Source: Mycobacterium pinniadriaticum (GTDB lineage: Bacteria > Actinomycetota > Actinomycetes > Mycobacteriales > Mycobacteriaceae). Taken from it: a stretch of 40,601 bases of DNA. Both the position numbers and the translations under genes were made by a program. Below the pieces are notes generated by a model. It ran no database searches. It had not been told where the DNA came from and saw only the letters and a program-made list of their open reading frames with translations. The stretch is from contig NZ_JAPJDO010000048.1 in NCBI RefSeq assembly GCF_026242045.1, positions 1 to 40,601 of the forward strand, in the 5' to 3' direction. How positions within the stretch are numbered: position 1 is the stretch's first letter; every line of letters begins with the position of its first letter. Shown here piece by piece: positions 30,420 to 40,601 of this stretch.

Positions 30420-31568
30420 TCAGACATCGACCACGCAGTCGCCCGCCGCGGCCGAAACGCACGTTTGGATCCGGGTACCCGGTTCGTGCTCGGTACCCGT
30501 GCGCAAATCGCGGACGTGGCCGTCGACGAGAGCCACCACGCAGGACTGACAGATGCCCATCCGGCAGCCGAAGGGCATCCGCACCCCGGCCTGCTCGCCG
30601 GCCTCCATCAGCGACGTCGCCGCGTCCGCTGTCACCGTCTTGCCGCTGCGGCCGAAGGTCACCGAGCCACCCTGTCCGTGAACGGCAGCCCGGGACGCTG
30701 CGAACCGCTCCAGATGCAGCTGCTCGCCGATCCCGGCGGCCTGCCACACCTTCTCGGCCTCGCTGAGCATTCCCTCCGGGCCGCAGGCCCAGGTCTGACG
30801 CTCTCGCCAATCCGGGACCATGTCGTCGAGCCGGCGCAGGTCCACGCGCCCCTGGGTGCGGGTGGTGCGCACGGTCAGCCGATAGCCGTCGTTGTCGCGA
30901 GCCAGCTCGGCCAGCTCGCTGCCGAACATGACATCGGATTCGGTTGGAGCCGAATGGATGTGAACGATATCGCCGATCTGGTCTCGGCGAGCAAGGGTCC
31001 GCAGCATCGACATCACCGGGGTGATGCCGGAGCCACCGGTCACGAACAGCACCGAGGCCGGCGCGGGATCAGGCAGCACGAAGTTGCCCTGAGGCGCCGC
31101 CAGCCGGACGATCGTGCCGGGCTTCACGCCGCCGACCAGGTGGGTGGACAGGAATCCTTCGGGCATCGCCTTGACGGTGATGGTGATGGTGCGCGAACGG
31201 CCCGCCCCGTGGGCATGCGGGCTAGAGGTCAGCGAATAGGATCGCCACCGCCAGCGGCCGTCGACCAGCAGACCGATTCCGATGTATTGGCCGGGCTGGT
31301 AGTCGAAGGTGAAGCCCCAGCCCGGTTTGATGACCAGCGTCGCGGAGTCCTCTGTTTCGCGGCGGACCTCGAGCACCCGGCCGCGCATCTCGCGCGCCGA
31401 CCACAAGGGATTGGCCAACTGCAGATAGTCGTCGGGCAACAATGGCGTGGTGATCCGCCCGACCAGGGCGCGCACCGCGTCGATCGCGGGATTGCGTCCC
31501 TCGCCGACGACCGTCGGCCGTATGGTGTCGACCACGTTCGCACTGATCTTCACCTGGCTCTTCGCCAT
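30420..31568 (-). CDS. Flavodoxin/ferredoxin reductase with C-terminal 2Fe-2S domain (DesA3 partner, Rv3230c type)
   Basis: A 382-residue electron-transfer protein. FAD-binding domain at about 60-170 (YSLTSSPHAHG for FAD), NAD(P)-binding domain at about 170-290 (FVTGGSGITPVMSMLRTLA, then CGPEGM), and a plant-type 2Fe-2S ferredoxin domain at the C-terminus with C335-x4-C340-x2-C343-x26-C370. In M. tuberculosis the homologue Rv3230c passes electrons from NADPH to DesA3. The ATG is preceded by AGGAGG. It ends 70 bp before the desA3 start. Both genes have their own copy of the same palindromic element, so they can be controlled together without relying on one transcript. Confidence 0.93.
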   Translation of the reverse strand: MAKSQVKISANVVDTIRPTVVGEGRNPAIDAVRALVGRITTPLLPDDYLQLANPLWSAREMRGRVLEVRRETEDSATLVIKPGWGFTFDYQPGQYIGIGLLVDGRWRWRSYSLTSSPHAHGAGRSRTITITVKAMPEGFLSTHLVGGVKPGTIVRLAAPQGNFVLPDPAPASVLFVTGGSGITPVMSMLRTLARRDQIGDIVHIHSAPTESDVMFGSELAELARDNDGYRLTVRTTRTQGRVDLRRLDDMVPDWRERQTWACGPEGMLSEAEKVWQAAGIGEQLHLERFAASRAAVHGQGGSVTFGRSGKTVTADAATSLMEAGEQAGVRMPFGCRMGICQSCVVALVDGHVRDLRTGTEHEPGTRIQTCVSAAAGDCVVDV

Positions 31569-31592
31569 CGCACGCCTCCTGCCGCCGTCAAA

Positions 31593-31627
31593 CCTACGGT
31601 ACCGTAACTTACGGTCCCGTATCTAGG
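31593..31627 (-). promoter_or_regulatory. Palindromic operator upstream of the desaturase reductase gene
   Basis: It starts with the perfect palindrome TACGGTACCGTA (31595-31606) and continues with GTAACTTACGGTCCCGTA. It is 25-59 bp upstream of the reductase start, the same distance as the desA3 element (23-57 bp), and shares 27 of 35 positions with it. It ends 3 bp before the stop of the upstream gene. Confidence 0.75.
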
Positions 31628-31630
31628 CGC

Positions 31631-32149
31631 TCAGAGCAAATCGAGCAGGAACGGTAGCTCCTGGGTGGCGTACCAGGCCAGGGCGTGATCCTGGGCATCA
31701 CCCACGATGAACTCGGCGTCCTCGTCCCCCAGGTCGGCGTCGTCGACGACGGCGATCGCAGCCTTCACCGCCGGCTCCGCATCGGAGTTGTCCACGTAGG
31801 CGGCGACCACCTGATCCAGGGTGATCCGCCCGCTGACCCGGACCACGGCGTCGTCCAGATCGGGCCGGGCGGTCGCGTCCGCATCGGCGACGAGGACCGC
31901 GCGACGCAGCGGACGCCCCTGGGAAGACGGGCCGGCCTGCTCGTCACCGCCCGCACCGGCCAGCAGCCGCAACGACGCCAGCGCCGCCTCGCTGATGGCC
32001 ACCTCGGCCAGTTCTTCGTCATCGCCCTCGGCGTAAGACTCCCGCAGCGTCGGCGTCACGGCGAAGGCCGTCCCGCTGAGCGGCCGGAGCGACCCGTCGG
32101 CGACCAGCTGCTGCAACATGGCCAACGTGGCCGGGATGTAGACCCGCAT
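31631..32149 (-). CDS. Conserved hypothetical protein (Rv3231c type)
   Basis: A 172-residue acidic, alanine- and aspartate-rich protein found in mycobacteria at this position. It begins MRVYIPATLAMLQQLVADG and has repeated Asp/Ala stretches (VADADATARPDLDDAVVRV, AVVDDADLGDEDAEFIVGD). I see no catalytic motif, signal peptide or membrane segment. It starts 9 bp after ppk2 stops, so it is cotranscribed with it. Its 3' end abuts the palindromic element of the reductase gene. Its function is unknown. Confidence 0.7.
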   Translation of the reverse strand: MRVYIPATLAMLQQLVADGSLRPLSGTAFAVTPTLRESYAEGDDEELAEVAISEAALASLRLLAGAGGDEQAGPSSQGRPLRRAVLVADADATARPDLDDAVVRVSGRITLDQVVAAYVDNSDAEPAVKAAIAVVDDADLGDEDAEFIVGDAQDHALAWYATQELPFLLDLL

Positions 32150-32158
32150 ACCGGCAGA

Positions 32159-33016
32159 TTAGCCGCCCTTCTCGCGGTCCCCGAGCAGGGTGGAGACGTG
32201 GTCGTCGACATAGGTCGACACTTCCCGCGAAGGGCGCTGGTAGTTGCCCAGCACCGGTCGTTTGGGCAATTCGACCGCGGGATGCTCGACCTCGTCATAG
32301 TCGATGCTGGCCAGCAGGTGGGCCATCATGTTGAGCCGGGCGTGTTTCTTGTCGTCGGACTCGACCACGATCCACGGGCTGTTCGGGGTGTCGGTGTGCA
32401 CCATCATCTCGTCCTTGGCCCGGGAATAGTCCTCCCAGCGGTACACCGACTCCAAGTCCATGGAACTGAGCTTCCAGCGCCGCAACGGATCGTTGCGGCG
32501 CGACTTGAACCGGCGCAGCTGTTCATCATCGGAGACCGAGAACCAGTACTTGCGCAGGATGATCCCGTCATCGATGAGCATCTGCTCGAAGATCGGGCAT
32601 TGCCGCAGGAACAGGGTGTGCTCCTTGGGGCTGCAGAATCCCATCACCCGCTCGACCCCGGCACGGTTGTACCAGGACCGGTCGAACAGAACGATCTCAC
32701 CGCGCGCCGGCAGGTGCTCGATATAGCGCTGGAAATACCACTGGCCGCGTTCACGTTCGGTCGGCGCGGGCAGGGCGGCGATCCGCGCGACGCGCGGACT
32801 GAGATATTCGGTGACGCGTTTGATGGTGCCGCCCTTGCCCGCCGCGTCCCGGCCCTCGAATACCACGACGACCCGCGCGCCGGTGGATTTGACCCACTCC
32901 TGCAGCTTCACCAATTCCGTTTGCAGCCGGAATAATTCGGCCCTATAGACGTCCTTGGGAATCTTGCGGTTGCGCTTCTTGGCTGAATCCGCACCGCCGG
33001 AATCGACCTTGCTCAT
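32159..33016 (-). CDS. ppk2: Polyphosphate kinase 2 (PPK2)
   Basis: A 285-residue class I PPK2. Walker A is GRDAAGKGGT (55-64) and Walker B is LFDRSWYNRAG, followed by the lid RRWKLSSMDLES. PPK2 enzymes use polyphosphate to phosphorylate nucleoside diphosphates, mainly GDP, and in M. tuberculosis Rv3232c regulates polyphosphate and GTP pools. The N-terminus is lysine-rich. ATG 33016. The WS/DGAT-like gene ends 25 bp upstream and an unknown protein gene follows after 9 bp. Confidence 0.94.
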   Translation of the reverse strand: MSKVDSGGADSAKKRNRKIPKDVYRAELFRLQTELVKLQEWVKSTGARVVVVFEGRDAAGKGGTIKRVTEYLSPRVARIAALPAPTERERGQWYFQRYIEHLPARGEIVLFDRSWYNRAGVERVMGFCSPKEHTLFLRQCPIFEQMLIDDGIILRKYWFSVSDDEQLRRFKSRRNDPLRRWKLSSMDLESVYRWEDYSRAKDEMMVHTDTPNSPWIVVESDDKKHARLNMMAHLLASIDYDEVEHPAVELPKRPVLGNYQRPSREVSTYVDDHVSTLLGDREKGG

Positions 33017-33041
33017 CGCCGAATAGTACTTCTACCGGGGC

Positions 33042-34451
33042 CTATTGCGCGGCTTCGAGCAACTCGTCGAGCGATTCGGCGAGCAGGGTCGGCAACACAT
33101 CGACATCGCTCATGGCGTCACGGTCGGCATTGATGCCGAAATACAGCATGCCGCAATACGACGTCACACCGATGGCCAAAACCTGATTGTGCAACAACGG
33201 CGGCACCGCGAAGATCTCCAGGAGCTTGGCACCGGCGAGATACATCTGTGACTGCGGCCCCGGAACATTGGTGATCAGCAGATTGAATTGGCGCGCGGAG
33301 AACTGGGTGGCGACCCGGGTACCCATCGCGTGCAGGGTGGGCGGCGCGAACCCGGACAGCGTGACGATCGTGCGGGCATCCACCAAACTCGCAGCGGCCG
33401 AGTGCGACTCGGTGGTATGGGCGATCTGGGATAGCCGTACCACGGCGTTACCCTCGCCCACCGGCAGGTCGACGAGGAACGGCGCCACTTCGCTGATGGC
33501 CTGGCCCGGACCCGACGTGTCCAGGTCGGCCTCCGGGTACACGGACGTGGGTGCCATCGCCCGGACCGTCGAGCTGTTGGTGACGGGCTCGCCGCGCGAC
33601 AGCAGCCAATTGCGCAGGGCGCCGGCGATCACGGCCAGCACGACGTCGTTGACGTCGCAGTCGTAGCGTGATCGCACCAGCCGGTAGTCGGCCAGCGAGC
33701 CGGCGGCGACGGTGAATCGACGGTTGCGGGAGACCTTGGTGTTCAGCGGGCTGCTGGGGGCGGTGCCGCGGGCGACGGTGCGGGCGACGTCGGTCAGCCG
33801 CCGGGCAAGCTCGGTCAACTCACCGCTGTTGTTGGCGACCTCGCCGATGGCCGAGCGGACCGCCTGCATCTGCACCCGCGGCCGGGCGAACCACTCACCG
33901 ACCGCCCCGACCAGCAGTTGGCTGGTGGTGGGCTCGGGACCCGGAATCCAGATGTCCTCACCGAATGTCGGTGGCTTCTGGGTACGGTCGGCGACGACGT
34001 GGCCGATCTCCAGCGCCGTCATCCCGTTGACGAGGGCCTGATGGGACTTGGTGTAGATCGCCAGCCGGTTCTTGGCCAGCCCCTCGATGAGGTACATCTC
34101 CCAGAGCGGGCGGGACCGATCCAGCGGGCGGGAGCCCAGCCGGGCGATGAGTTCGTGCAGCTGCGCGTCGCTGCCGGGCGAGGGCAGCGCCGAGCGCCGC
34201 ACGTGATAGGTGATGTCGAAGTCGGGATCGTCGATCCACACCGGACGTGCCAGGCCCAGGGTGACCTCGCGGATCTTCTGGCGGTAGCGCGGGATCTGGG
34301 GCAGTCGACTTTCGACGGTCTCCAGCAGGGTTTCATAACTGAGGCCCGAACGGGGCTTGCGCAGAATCGCCAGTGAGCCGACATACATCGGGGTCGAGGT
34401 GTTTTCCAGGTGATAGAACGACGCATCCGATGCCGACAACCGAGTCACCAT
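33042..34451 (-). CDS. tgs3: WS/DGAT-family acyltransferase with degenerate active site (Tgs3-like)
   Basis: A 469-residue wax ester synthase/diacylglycerol acyltransferase-like protein. The fold signatures are present, including PLWEMYLIEGL and, near the C-terminus, NLLITNVPGPQ. The catalytic motif HHxxxDG, however, reads HQALVNG at 137-143: the second histidine is Gln and the aspartate is Asn. Catalysis is therefore doubtful unless another residue acts as base. The M. tuberculosis locus, as I recall, is divided into two ORFs (Rv3234c and Rv3233c) whose lengths add up to about this protein; here it is a single frame. ATG 34451 begins the conserved sequence; a GAGGGGAA element is upstream. 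Confidence 0.85.
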   Translation of the reverse strand: MVTRLSASDASFYHLENTSTPMYVGSLAILRKPRSGLSYETLLETVESRLPQIPRYRQKIREVTLGLARPVWIDDPDFDITYHVRRSALPSPGSDAQLHELIARLGSRPLDRSRPLWEMYLIEGLAKNRLAIYTKSHQALVNGMTALEIGHVVADRTQKPPTFGEDIWIPGPEPTTSQLLVGAVGEWFARPRVQMQAVRSAIGEVANNSGELTELARRLTDVARTVARGTAPSSPLNTKVSRNRRFTVAAGSLADYRLVRSRYDCDVNDVVLAVIAGALRNWLLSRGEPVTNSSTVRAMAPTSVYPEADLDTSGPGQAISEVAPFLVDLPVGEGNAVVRLSQIAHTTESHSAAASLVDARTIVTLSGFAPPTLHAMGTRVATQFSARQFNLLITNVPGPQSQMYLAGAKLLEIFAVPPLLHNQVLAIGVTSYCGMLYFGINADRDAMSDVDVLPTLLAESLDELLEAAQ

Positions 34452-34631
34452 CGTCGTGACATTCCCCTCATCTACTACTCCCCCACCCACTCCGTCTCGA
34501 CACGGTAACCGCCCACCCCCGACCGCCGCATCGCGGGTGCATACGCCGATGCCGCGAGTGTGCCATCATGTCGCCATCGGCTTGCCCCTCTCCGGCAGCC
34601 GGTCCCACCGACCGAGCACCGGAGAGTGTCT

Positions 34632-35093
34632 ATGTCCTGCGTCATTCCCGTCGTCGACTACGAACCGCCCGTGCTTCAGACAGCACCCCGGCAGACTCGT
34701 CTGTTGCGCCCCCGCGCCGACGCCCTACCGCGGCCGCCGGCACCACGGCCAACTCGGGCCACACCGATGCGCGCCGCCGCCGGGTTCGCCGACGCGGCCC
34801 TCCGCCGGGTGCTCGAGGTGATCGACCGGCGGCGGCCGCTATCCCAATTGCGCCCGCTGCTGGCGGCAGGATTGGTCGATTCACTGCTGCCGGCGGTGAC
34901 CCGCCACGAGGGCCGCGGCGCCGCGCGGCTGCGCCGGCTACGGATACAGCCGGTCGACTCCGAGGGGTCCGCCGCCGAGGTGGCCGCCAGCTACAGCCGA
35001 GACGACCGCATCCATGCCATCGCCTGCCGAGTCGAGCAAGTGGCCACCCCGACCGGGGTGCGCTGGCAGGTGGTCGCGCTACACATCGGCTAG
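34632..35093 (+). CDS. Rv3235-family protein, alanine/arginine/proline-rich
   Basis: A 153-residue protein starting at ATG 34632. After a short conserved N-terminus (MSCVIPVVDYEPPV) comes a Pro/Arg-rich linker and then a folded C-terminal domain from about residue 45 (AAGFADAALRRVLEVIDRRRPLSQLRPLLAAGLVDSLL to WQVVALHIG). It is conserved beside secA in actinobacteria and is of unknown role. The leader of 180 bp between it and the divergent WS/DGAT gene shows no clear promoter. It converges on secA1 with 55 bp between. There is no signal peptide. Confidence 0.72.
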   Translation: MSCVIPVVDYEPPVLQTAPRQTRLLRPRADALPRPPAPRPTRATPMRAAAGFADAALRRVLEVIDRRRPLSQLRPLLAAGLVDSLLPAVTRHEGRGAARLRRLRIQPVDSEGSAAEVAASYSRDDRIHAIACRVEQVATPTGVRWQVVALHIG

Positions 35094-35148
35094 TGCCAAT
35101 CGTCGGACTCCTCAGCGGCTCACTTCGCTGCGCCGCATCGTCGCCCAA

Positions 35149-37929
<2,781 letters not shown>

Positions 37930-37965
37930 GTTTATCCCTTTGGATTGGAGGCTTGGGCGCCCTCC

Positions 37966-37971
37966 ATCCTA
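37966..37971 (-). promoter_or_regulatory. Putative -10 element of secA
   Basis: TAGGAT on the minus strand fits the mycobacterial TANNNT -10. It lies 37 bp upstream of the GTG. An inverted repeat TGGAGG/CCTCCA (37946-37966) with a 9-bp loop sits across the expected transcription start. Confidence 0.35.
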
Positions 37972-38005
37972 GGTGACGCGCTGGTCGAGCCCGGGCAGCC
38001 GGCGA

Positions 38006-38680
38006 TCAGCCCAGCCGGATCAACCCGTAGTCGTAGGCGTGCCGGCGATAGACGACCGACGGACGATCCGTCTCCTTGTCCTGGAACAGGAAGAAATCGT
38101 GCCCTACCAGCTCCATCTCGTAGAGCGCATCGTCAACGGTCATCGGCTTGGCGGGATGTTCCTTGGTGCGCACGATGCGTCCCGGCTCGTGGTCGTCGAC
38201 CACCGGTTCCTGGGCGGCCGGCTTCTCGGGCTTGAACGCCGCGGCCGCGTCGATCGGGGGTGTCGCCGCGGTGGCCTCGTGCAGTGATACCGGCGTCTTG
38301 TCGCCGTAGTGGACCTTGCGCCGGTCCTTGGTGCGCCGCAGCCGGTTCTCGAGTTTGTGAACGGCGGCTTCGAAGGCCCCGTAGAAGCTGTCCGCGCAGG
38401 CTTCACCACGGACGACCGGCCCGCGCCCGCGCGCGGTGATCTCGACGTGCTGACAGTTCTTGCGCTGGCGCCGGTTGCGCTCGTGCTCGAGCTCGACGTC
38501 GAAGCGGTAGATGGAGCGGTCGAACCGTTCGAGGCGAGCGAGCTTCTGCGCGACATAGACGCGGTAGTGATCGGGGATCTCGACGTTGCGACCGCACACC
38601 TGCACCTCGGCGTTGGCTTGGTCTTCGGCAAGGTCGTCATCCGTCAGGAGCTGACCGGAATTCACGGAATCGATTGACAT
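38006..38680 (-). CDS. hpf: Long-form ribosome hibernation promoting factor
   Basis: A 224-residue long HPF. The N-terminal S30AE domain (about 28-125, VQVCGRNVEIPDHYRVYV to AVHKLENRLRR) binds the 30S decoding region, and the C-terminal domain (about 165-224, RIVRTKEHPAKPMTVDDAL to HAYDYGLIRL) dimerises ribosomes in other bacteria. It is the orthologue of mycobacterial MPY/RafS, which stores and protects 70S ribosomes in stationary phase or zinc limitation. ATG 38680 is preferred as it opens MSIDSVNSGQL; the ribosome binding site is weak. A long upstream region (38681-38975) may carry stress promoters. Confidence 0.93.
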   Translation of the reverse strand: MSIDSVNSGQLLTDDDLAEDQANAEVQVCGRNVEIPDHYRVYVAQKLARLERFDRSIYRFDVELEHERNRRQRKNCQHVEITARGRGPVVRGEACADSFYGAFEAAVHKLENRLRRTKDRRKVHYGDKTPVSLHEATAATPPIDAAAAFKPEKPAAQEPVVDDHEPGRIVRTKEHPAKPMTVDDALYEMELVGHDFFLFQDKETDRPSVVYRRHAYDYGLIRLG

Positions 38681-38975
38681 GCTTGACAACTCGTTTCTCT
38701 TACGGGTTGCACGCACTCAGGCGTGCCGGCCTGTATGGGGAGCTGCGCCGACAGGGGTGGCACGAGTTTCACCCGCCGGCGCCAGGGGTCGAGGAACCTC
38801 ACCTCCTACCGTGGTCGGCGAAGTGGCGGGCCTGTGGTGTAGACCCCGCCCCGTGATGTGTTCACGGTGTGTTGGCCCCGACGGTAGTCGTTGTTCACGG
38901 CGCCGTGCCACCTTTTTGGCGCACCTGTTTCCAAGTCTTTCGACCCTTGTTACAAGGACGTACTAGCGGACCTGG
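38681..38975 (-). promoter_or_regulatory. Long intergenic region upstream of hpf with palindromes
   Basis: This 295-bp stretch has no convincing gene. It holds two inverted repeats: CCGTGA-tgtgt-TCACGG (38851-38867) and CCTTG-tta-CAAGG (38945-38957). The second lies just downstream of the comF stop, so it may be a weak terminator or an operator. A GGAGGTGAGG run on the minus strand near 38803 resembles a ribosome binding site but no good frame follows. It probably contains the hpf promoter, which could not be located exactly. Confidence 0.45.
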
Positions 38976-39605
38976 TCAGGCCTGCGCGAGGGTCAGCACA
39001 GCGGTCACTTTGGCCCCGGCTTTCTCAAGCACCCGGACGGCTTCGCGGGCCGTCGCGCCGGTGGTGACGATGTCGTCCACGAGCAGGATTTCGCCGCTGA
39101 CCGGGCGCCTCAGCTTGATGCGGCCCGTCACGTTGCGTTCACGGGCGGCACCGGTGAGACCGACGGAGTCGCGAACCATGGCGCGGGTACGCAGCGCCTG
39201 GGTGACGTCGATCTCCGGGTGATCTCGGGTGGCCCGCGCCGCGATCCGGGTTATCGGATCGCCGCCGCGGCGGCGGGCGGCCGCGGCGCGGGTCGGGGCC
39301 GGGACGACGGTGAACGGGGTGTCCAGGATGCCCCAGCTGACCAGCTGGTGAATGCCCAGGGCCAGGGCGCGGGCCAGCGGTGCGACGAGATCGCGGCGCC
39401 CGCGTTCCTTGACCGCGACGATGGCCTGTCGCCGCGGACCGGCGTAGCGGCCGAGGGCGAAGACGGGTGGACCCGGGTCGATGCGCGGCGTGACGAGGTG
39501 AGGTTCGTCGGCGTGGACCGCCAGTATCGCCGCGCAGGCGTCACACCACGTGGTCGAGGGCGTGCCGCAGCCTCCGCATTCCAGCGGCAGGATGAGGTCG
39601 AGCAT
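38976..39605 (-). CDS. comF: ComF-family phosphoribosyltransferase-like protein
   Basis: A 209-residue protein with an N-terminal zinc motif (CGGCGTPSTTWCDAC) and a C-terminal PRTase domain with the PRPP-binding loop ILLVDDIVTTGATARE. ComF proteins are linked to DNA uptake in competent bacteria; in mycobacteria (Rv3242c) the role is unproven. ATG 39605 begins MLDLILPLECGGC; the frame continues upstream but the zinc motif sets this start. It diverges from the epoxide-hydrolase-like gene, 53 bp away. Confidence 0.88.
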   Translation of the reverse strand: MLDLILPLECGGCGTPSTTWCDACAAILAVHADEPHLVTPRIDPGPPVFALGRYAGPRRQAIVAVKERGRRDLVAPLARALALGIHQLVSWGILDTPFTVVPAPTRAAAARRRGGDPITRIAARATRDHPEIDVTQALRTRAMVRDSVGLTGAARERNVTGRIKLRRPVSGEILLVDDIVTTGATAREAVRVLEKAGAKVTAVLTLAQA

Positions 39606-39658
39606 GGCCTCGAGTGTGGCGGTTGCGGCCGACACACCCGGTGTCCTGTCCACAGGAC

Positions 39659-40480
39659 ATGGCTGGGACGACCGGATTCGTCGAGGCGAAGGGGCTGACG
39701 TTCGCCTACATCGAGGAGGGCTCCGGGCCCCTCGTGCTCATGCTCCACGGCTTCCCGGACACGGCGCACACTTGGGACGATCTGCGCCCGCGCATCGCCG
39801 CGAAGGGGTACCACGCCGTCTCGCCGCTCATGCGTGGGTACCACCCGAGCGGAGTGCCTGCGGTGGATGCCGATCAGGAAACGCTGGCCCGCGATCCGCT
39901 TGCCCTGATCGACGCACTGGGGGCTTCTGAGGCGGTGTTGATCGGCCACGACTGGGGCGCGGCGGCGGCATACGGTGCGGCAGCGCTGGGCCCTGGCCGC
40001 GTGACCAAACTGATCACTCTCGCCATTCCACACCCGGCGACATTGAAGCCGTCGCCCAAGAAGCTCTGGGGTGCGAGGCATTTCGCGGCATACAAACTTC
40101 CGGGCGCTGCGGAACGCTTCGCCCGCAACGACTTCGCGGCGTTGCCCGCCATCTACCGGCGATGGTCACCGACGTGGACTCCCCCTTCAGAGGAGTTCGA
40201 CGCCATCCGTGATTGTTTCTCCCATCCGGGGAGCCTCGACGCGGCTTTCGGCTATTACCGCAAGCTGTCCCCACTCCCGTCGCCGTCACTGAAGGCGAGG
40301 ATCACCGTGCCGACCATCGTCTTTGCCGGACTTGATGATCCGGTCGCCGAGGTGTCCGACTACCGTCGCGCTTCCCGGATGTTCACCGACGGCTACACCA
40401 TCGAGGAAGTGCCCGGCGGGCACTTCATGCACCGGGAACATCCGGAGGCGTTCGCTGAGCGGGTGTTGGCTCACCTTTGA
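39659..40480 (+). CDS. Epoxide hydrolase-like alpha/beta-hydrolase
   Basis: A 273-residue alpha/beta-hydrolase. The oxyanion motif is HGFP (30-33). The nucleophile motif GHDWGA has aspartate at 98, as in epoxide hydrolases and haloalkane dehalogenases rather than esterases. The acid is in FAGLDDPV and the histidine is His255 in GGHFMH. The cap-domain start RGYHPS is also typical of epoxide hydrolases. It likely opens epoxides to diols. In the M. tuberculosis map I recall comF being followed by Rv3243c and lpqB-mtrBA, so this gene is an addition. It ends only 10 bp before the terminal repeat. Confidence 0.88.
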   Translation: MAGTTGFVEAKGLTFAYIEEGSGPLVLMLHGFPDTAHTWDDLRPRIAAKGYHAVSPLMRGYHPSGVPAVDADQETLARDPLALIDALGASEAVLIGHDWGAAAAYGAAALGPGRVTKLITLAIPHPATLKPSPKKLWGARHFAAYKLPGAAERFARNDFAALPAIYRRWSPTWTPPSEEFDAIRDCFSHPGSLDAAFGYYRKLSPLPSPSLKARITVPTIVFAGLDDPVAEVSDYRRASRMFTDGYTIEEVPGGHFMHREHPEAFAERVLAHL

Positions 40481-40490
40481 GGGATCTGTT

Positions 40491-40601
40491 TTGAGTTCCT
40501 AACTGAAGTCAAGCTACTTGTGGGCTCGTCGTAGGCTTGGGTATAGCGGGCTGGGATGTTGGAGCGCTTGGCGACTCCTGTGACTCCTGGCCCGCCTTGT
40601 T
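40491..40601. repeat. Right copy of 111-bp exact terminal inverted repeat
   Basis: It is the exact reverse complement of bases 1-111. Read outward it contains a TTGAGTTCCTAACTG end, then an ATG at 40556 after GGGCTGGG, opening a 15-codon frame (MLERLATPVTPGPPC) that leaves the window. The frame could be the start of an element gene, but its third-position GC is lower than the neighbours. The true extent of the repeat is outside the window. Confidence 0.95.

Noticed and set aside
38671..38811. A small leader frame before hpf after a GGAGG run
   Set aside because: The GTG follows the GGAGG with no spacer, and the frame runs into the hpf start; composition does not look constrained.
40556..40601. 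Start of a transposase gene in the terminal repeat (MLERLATP)
   Set aside because: Only 15 codons are visible, with no family match; kept as a note in the repeat entry only.

Overview
The window is a GC-rich chromosomal segment from a mycobacterium, most likely a non-tuberculous, Mycolicibacterium-type species. The gene order follows the Mycobacterium tuberculosis core block from Rv3203 (lipV) to Rv3242c (comF) almost gene for gene, as I recall that map. Diagnostic members are moeZ, TB9.4, rhlE, gpm2, entC, whiB1, pdtaS, rshA-sigH, aroA, rsgA, desA3, ppk2, secA1 and the long-form hibernation factor. I see no tRNA, rRNA, CRISPR array, prophage or complete insertion sequence.

Layout. 137-7081: lipV and an alkyltransferase-like DNA repair protein; a degenerate kinase-fold protein; moeZ (sulfur transfer); a membrane-anchored metzincin-like protein; a TetR regulator; TB9.4; an orphan MmpS-like protein; a ferritin-like protein. 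7091-13980: the RhlE helicase with a long leader, a membrane-anchored beta-propeller-like protein, an orphan ParA ATPase, the gpm2-entC-GNAT operon (coupled by overlapping stop and start codons), a small secreted protein and a membrane protein. 14002-16538: a lipid-related cluster (acyltransferase, GtrA, diacylglycerol kinase) with a TetR-type palindrome. 16539-20272: a regulatory hub with whiB1, pdtaS, a biotinyl protein, the 24-residue ribosomal protein bL37, and rshA-sigH. 20273-25831: a tRNA-editing YbaK protein, an SDR, a PAS-GGDEF protein, an aldehyde dehydrogenase and SRAP. 25876-29037: aroA, rsgA and an aldo-keto reductase. 29114-34451: a lipid and polyphosphate run on the minus strand (WS/DGAT, ppk2, an unknown, a ferredoxin reductase and the DesA3 desaturase). 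34632-40480: an Rv3235-family protein, secA1, hpf, comF and an epoxide-hydrolase-like protein.

How the parts work together. Several genes belong to stress and redox control: WhiB1, SigH/RshA, PdtaS and HPF. DesA3 and its reductase form an electron-transfer desaturase pair. Both genes carry the same long palindromic element just upstream of their ribosome binding sites, which points to one shared repressor.

The most striking large-scale feature is an exact 111-bp inverted repeat forming the two ends of the window (1-111 and 40491-40601). It abuts lipV on the left and the epoxide-hydrolase gene on the right. It may mark two opposite copies of a mobile element around a core block, or simply be where an assembly broke. 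Other notable signals are a possible long isoform of SigH with its own strong ribosome binding site, a degenerate acyltransferase active site, hairpins with a shared core sequence between genes, and CTAG stop-codon overlaps at convergent gene pairs.
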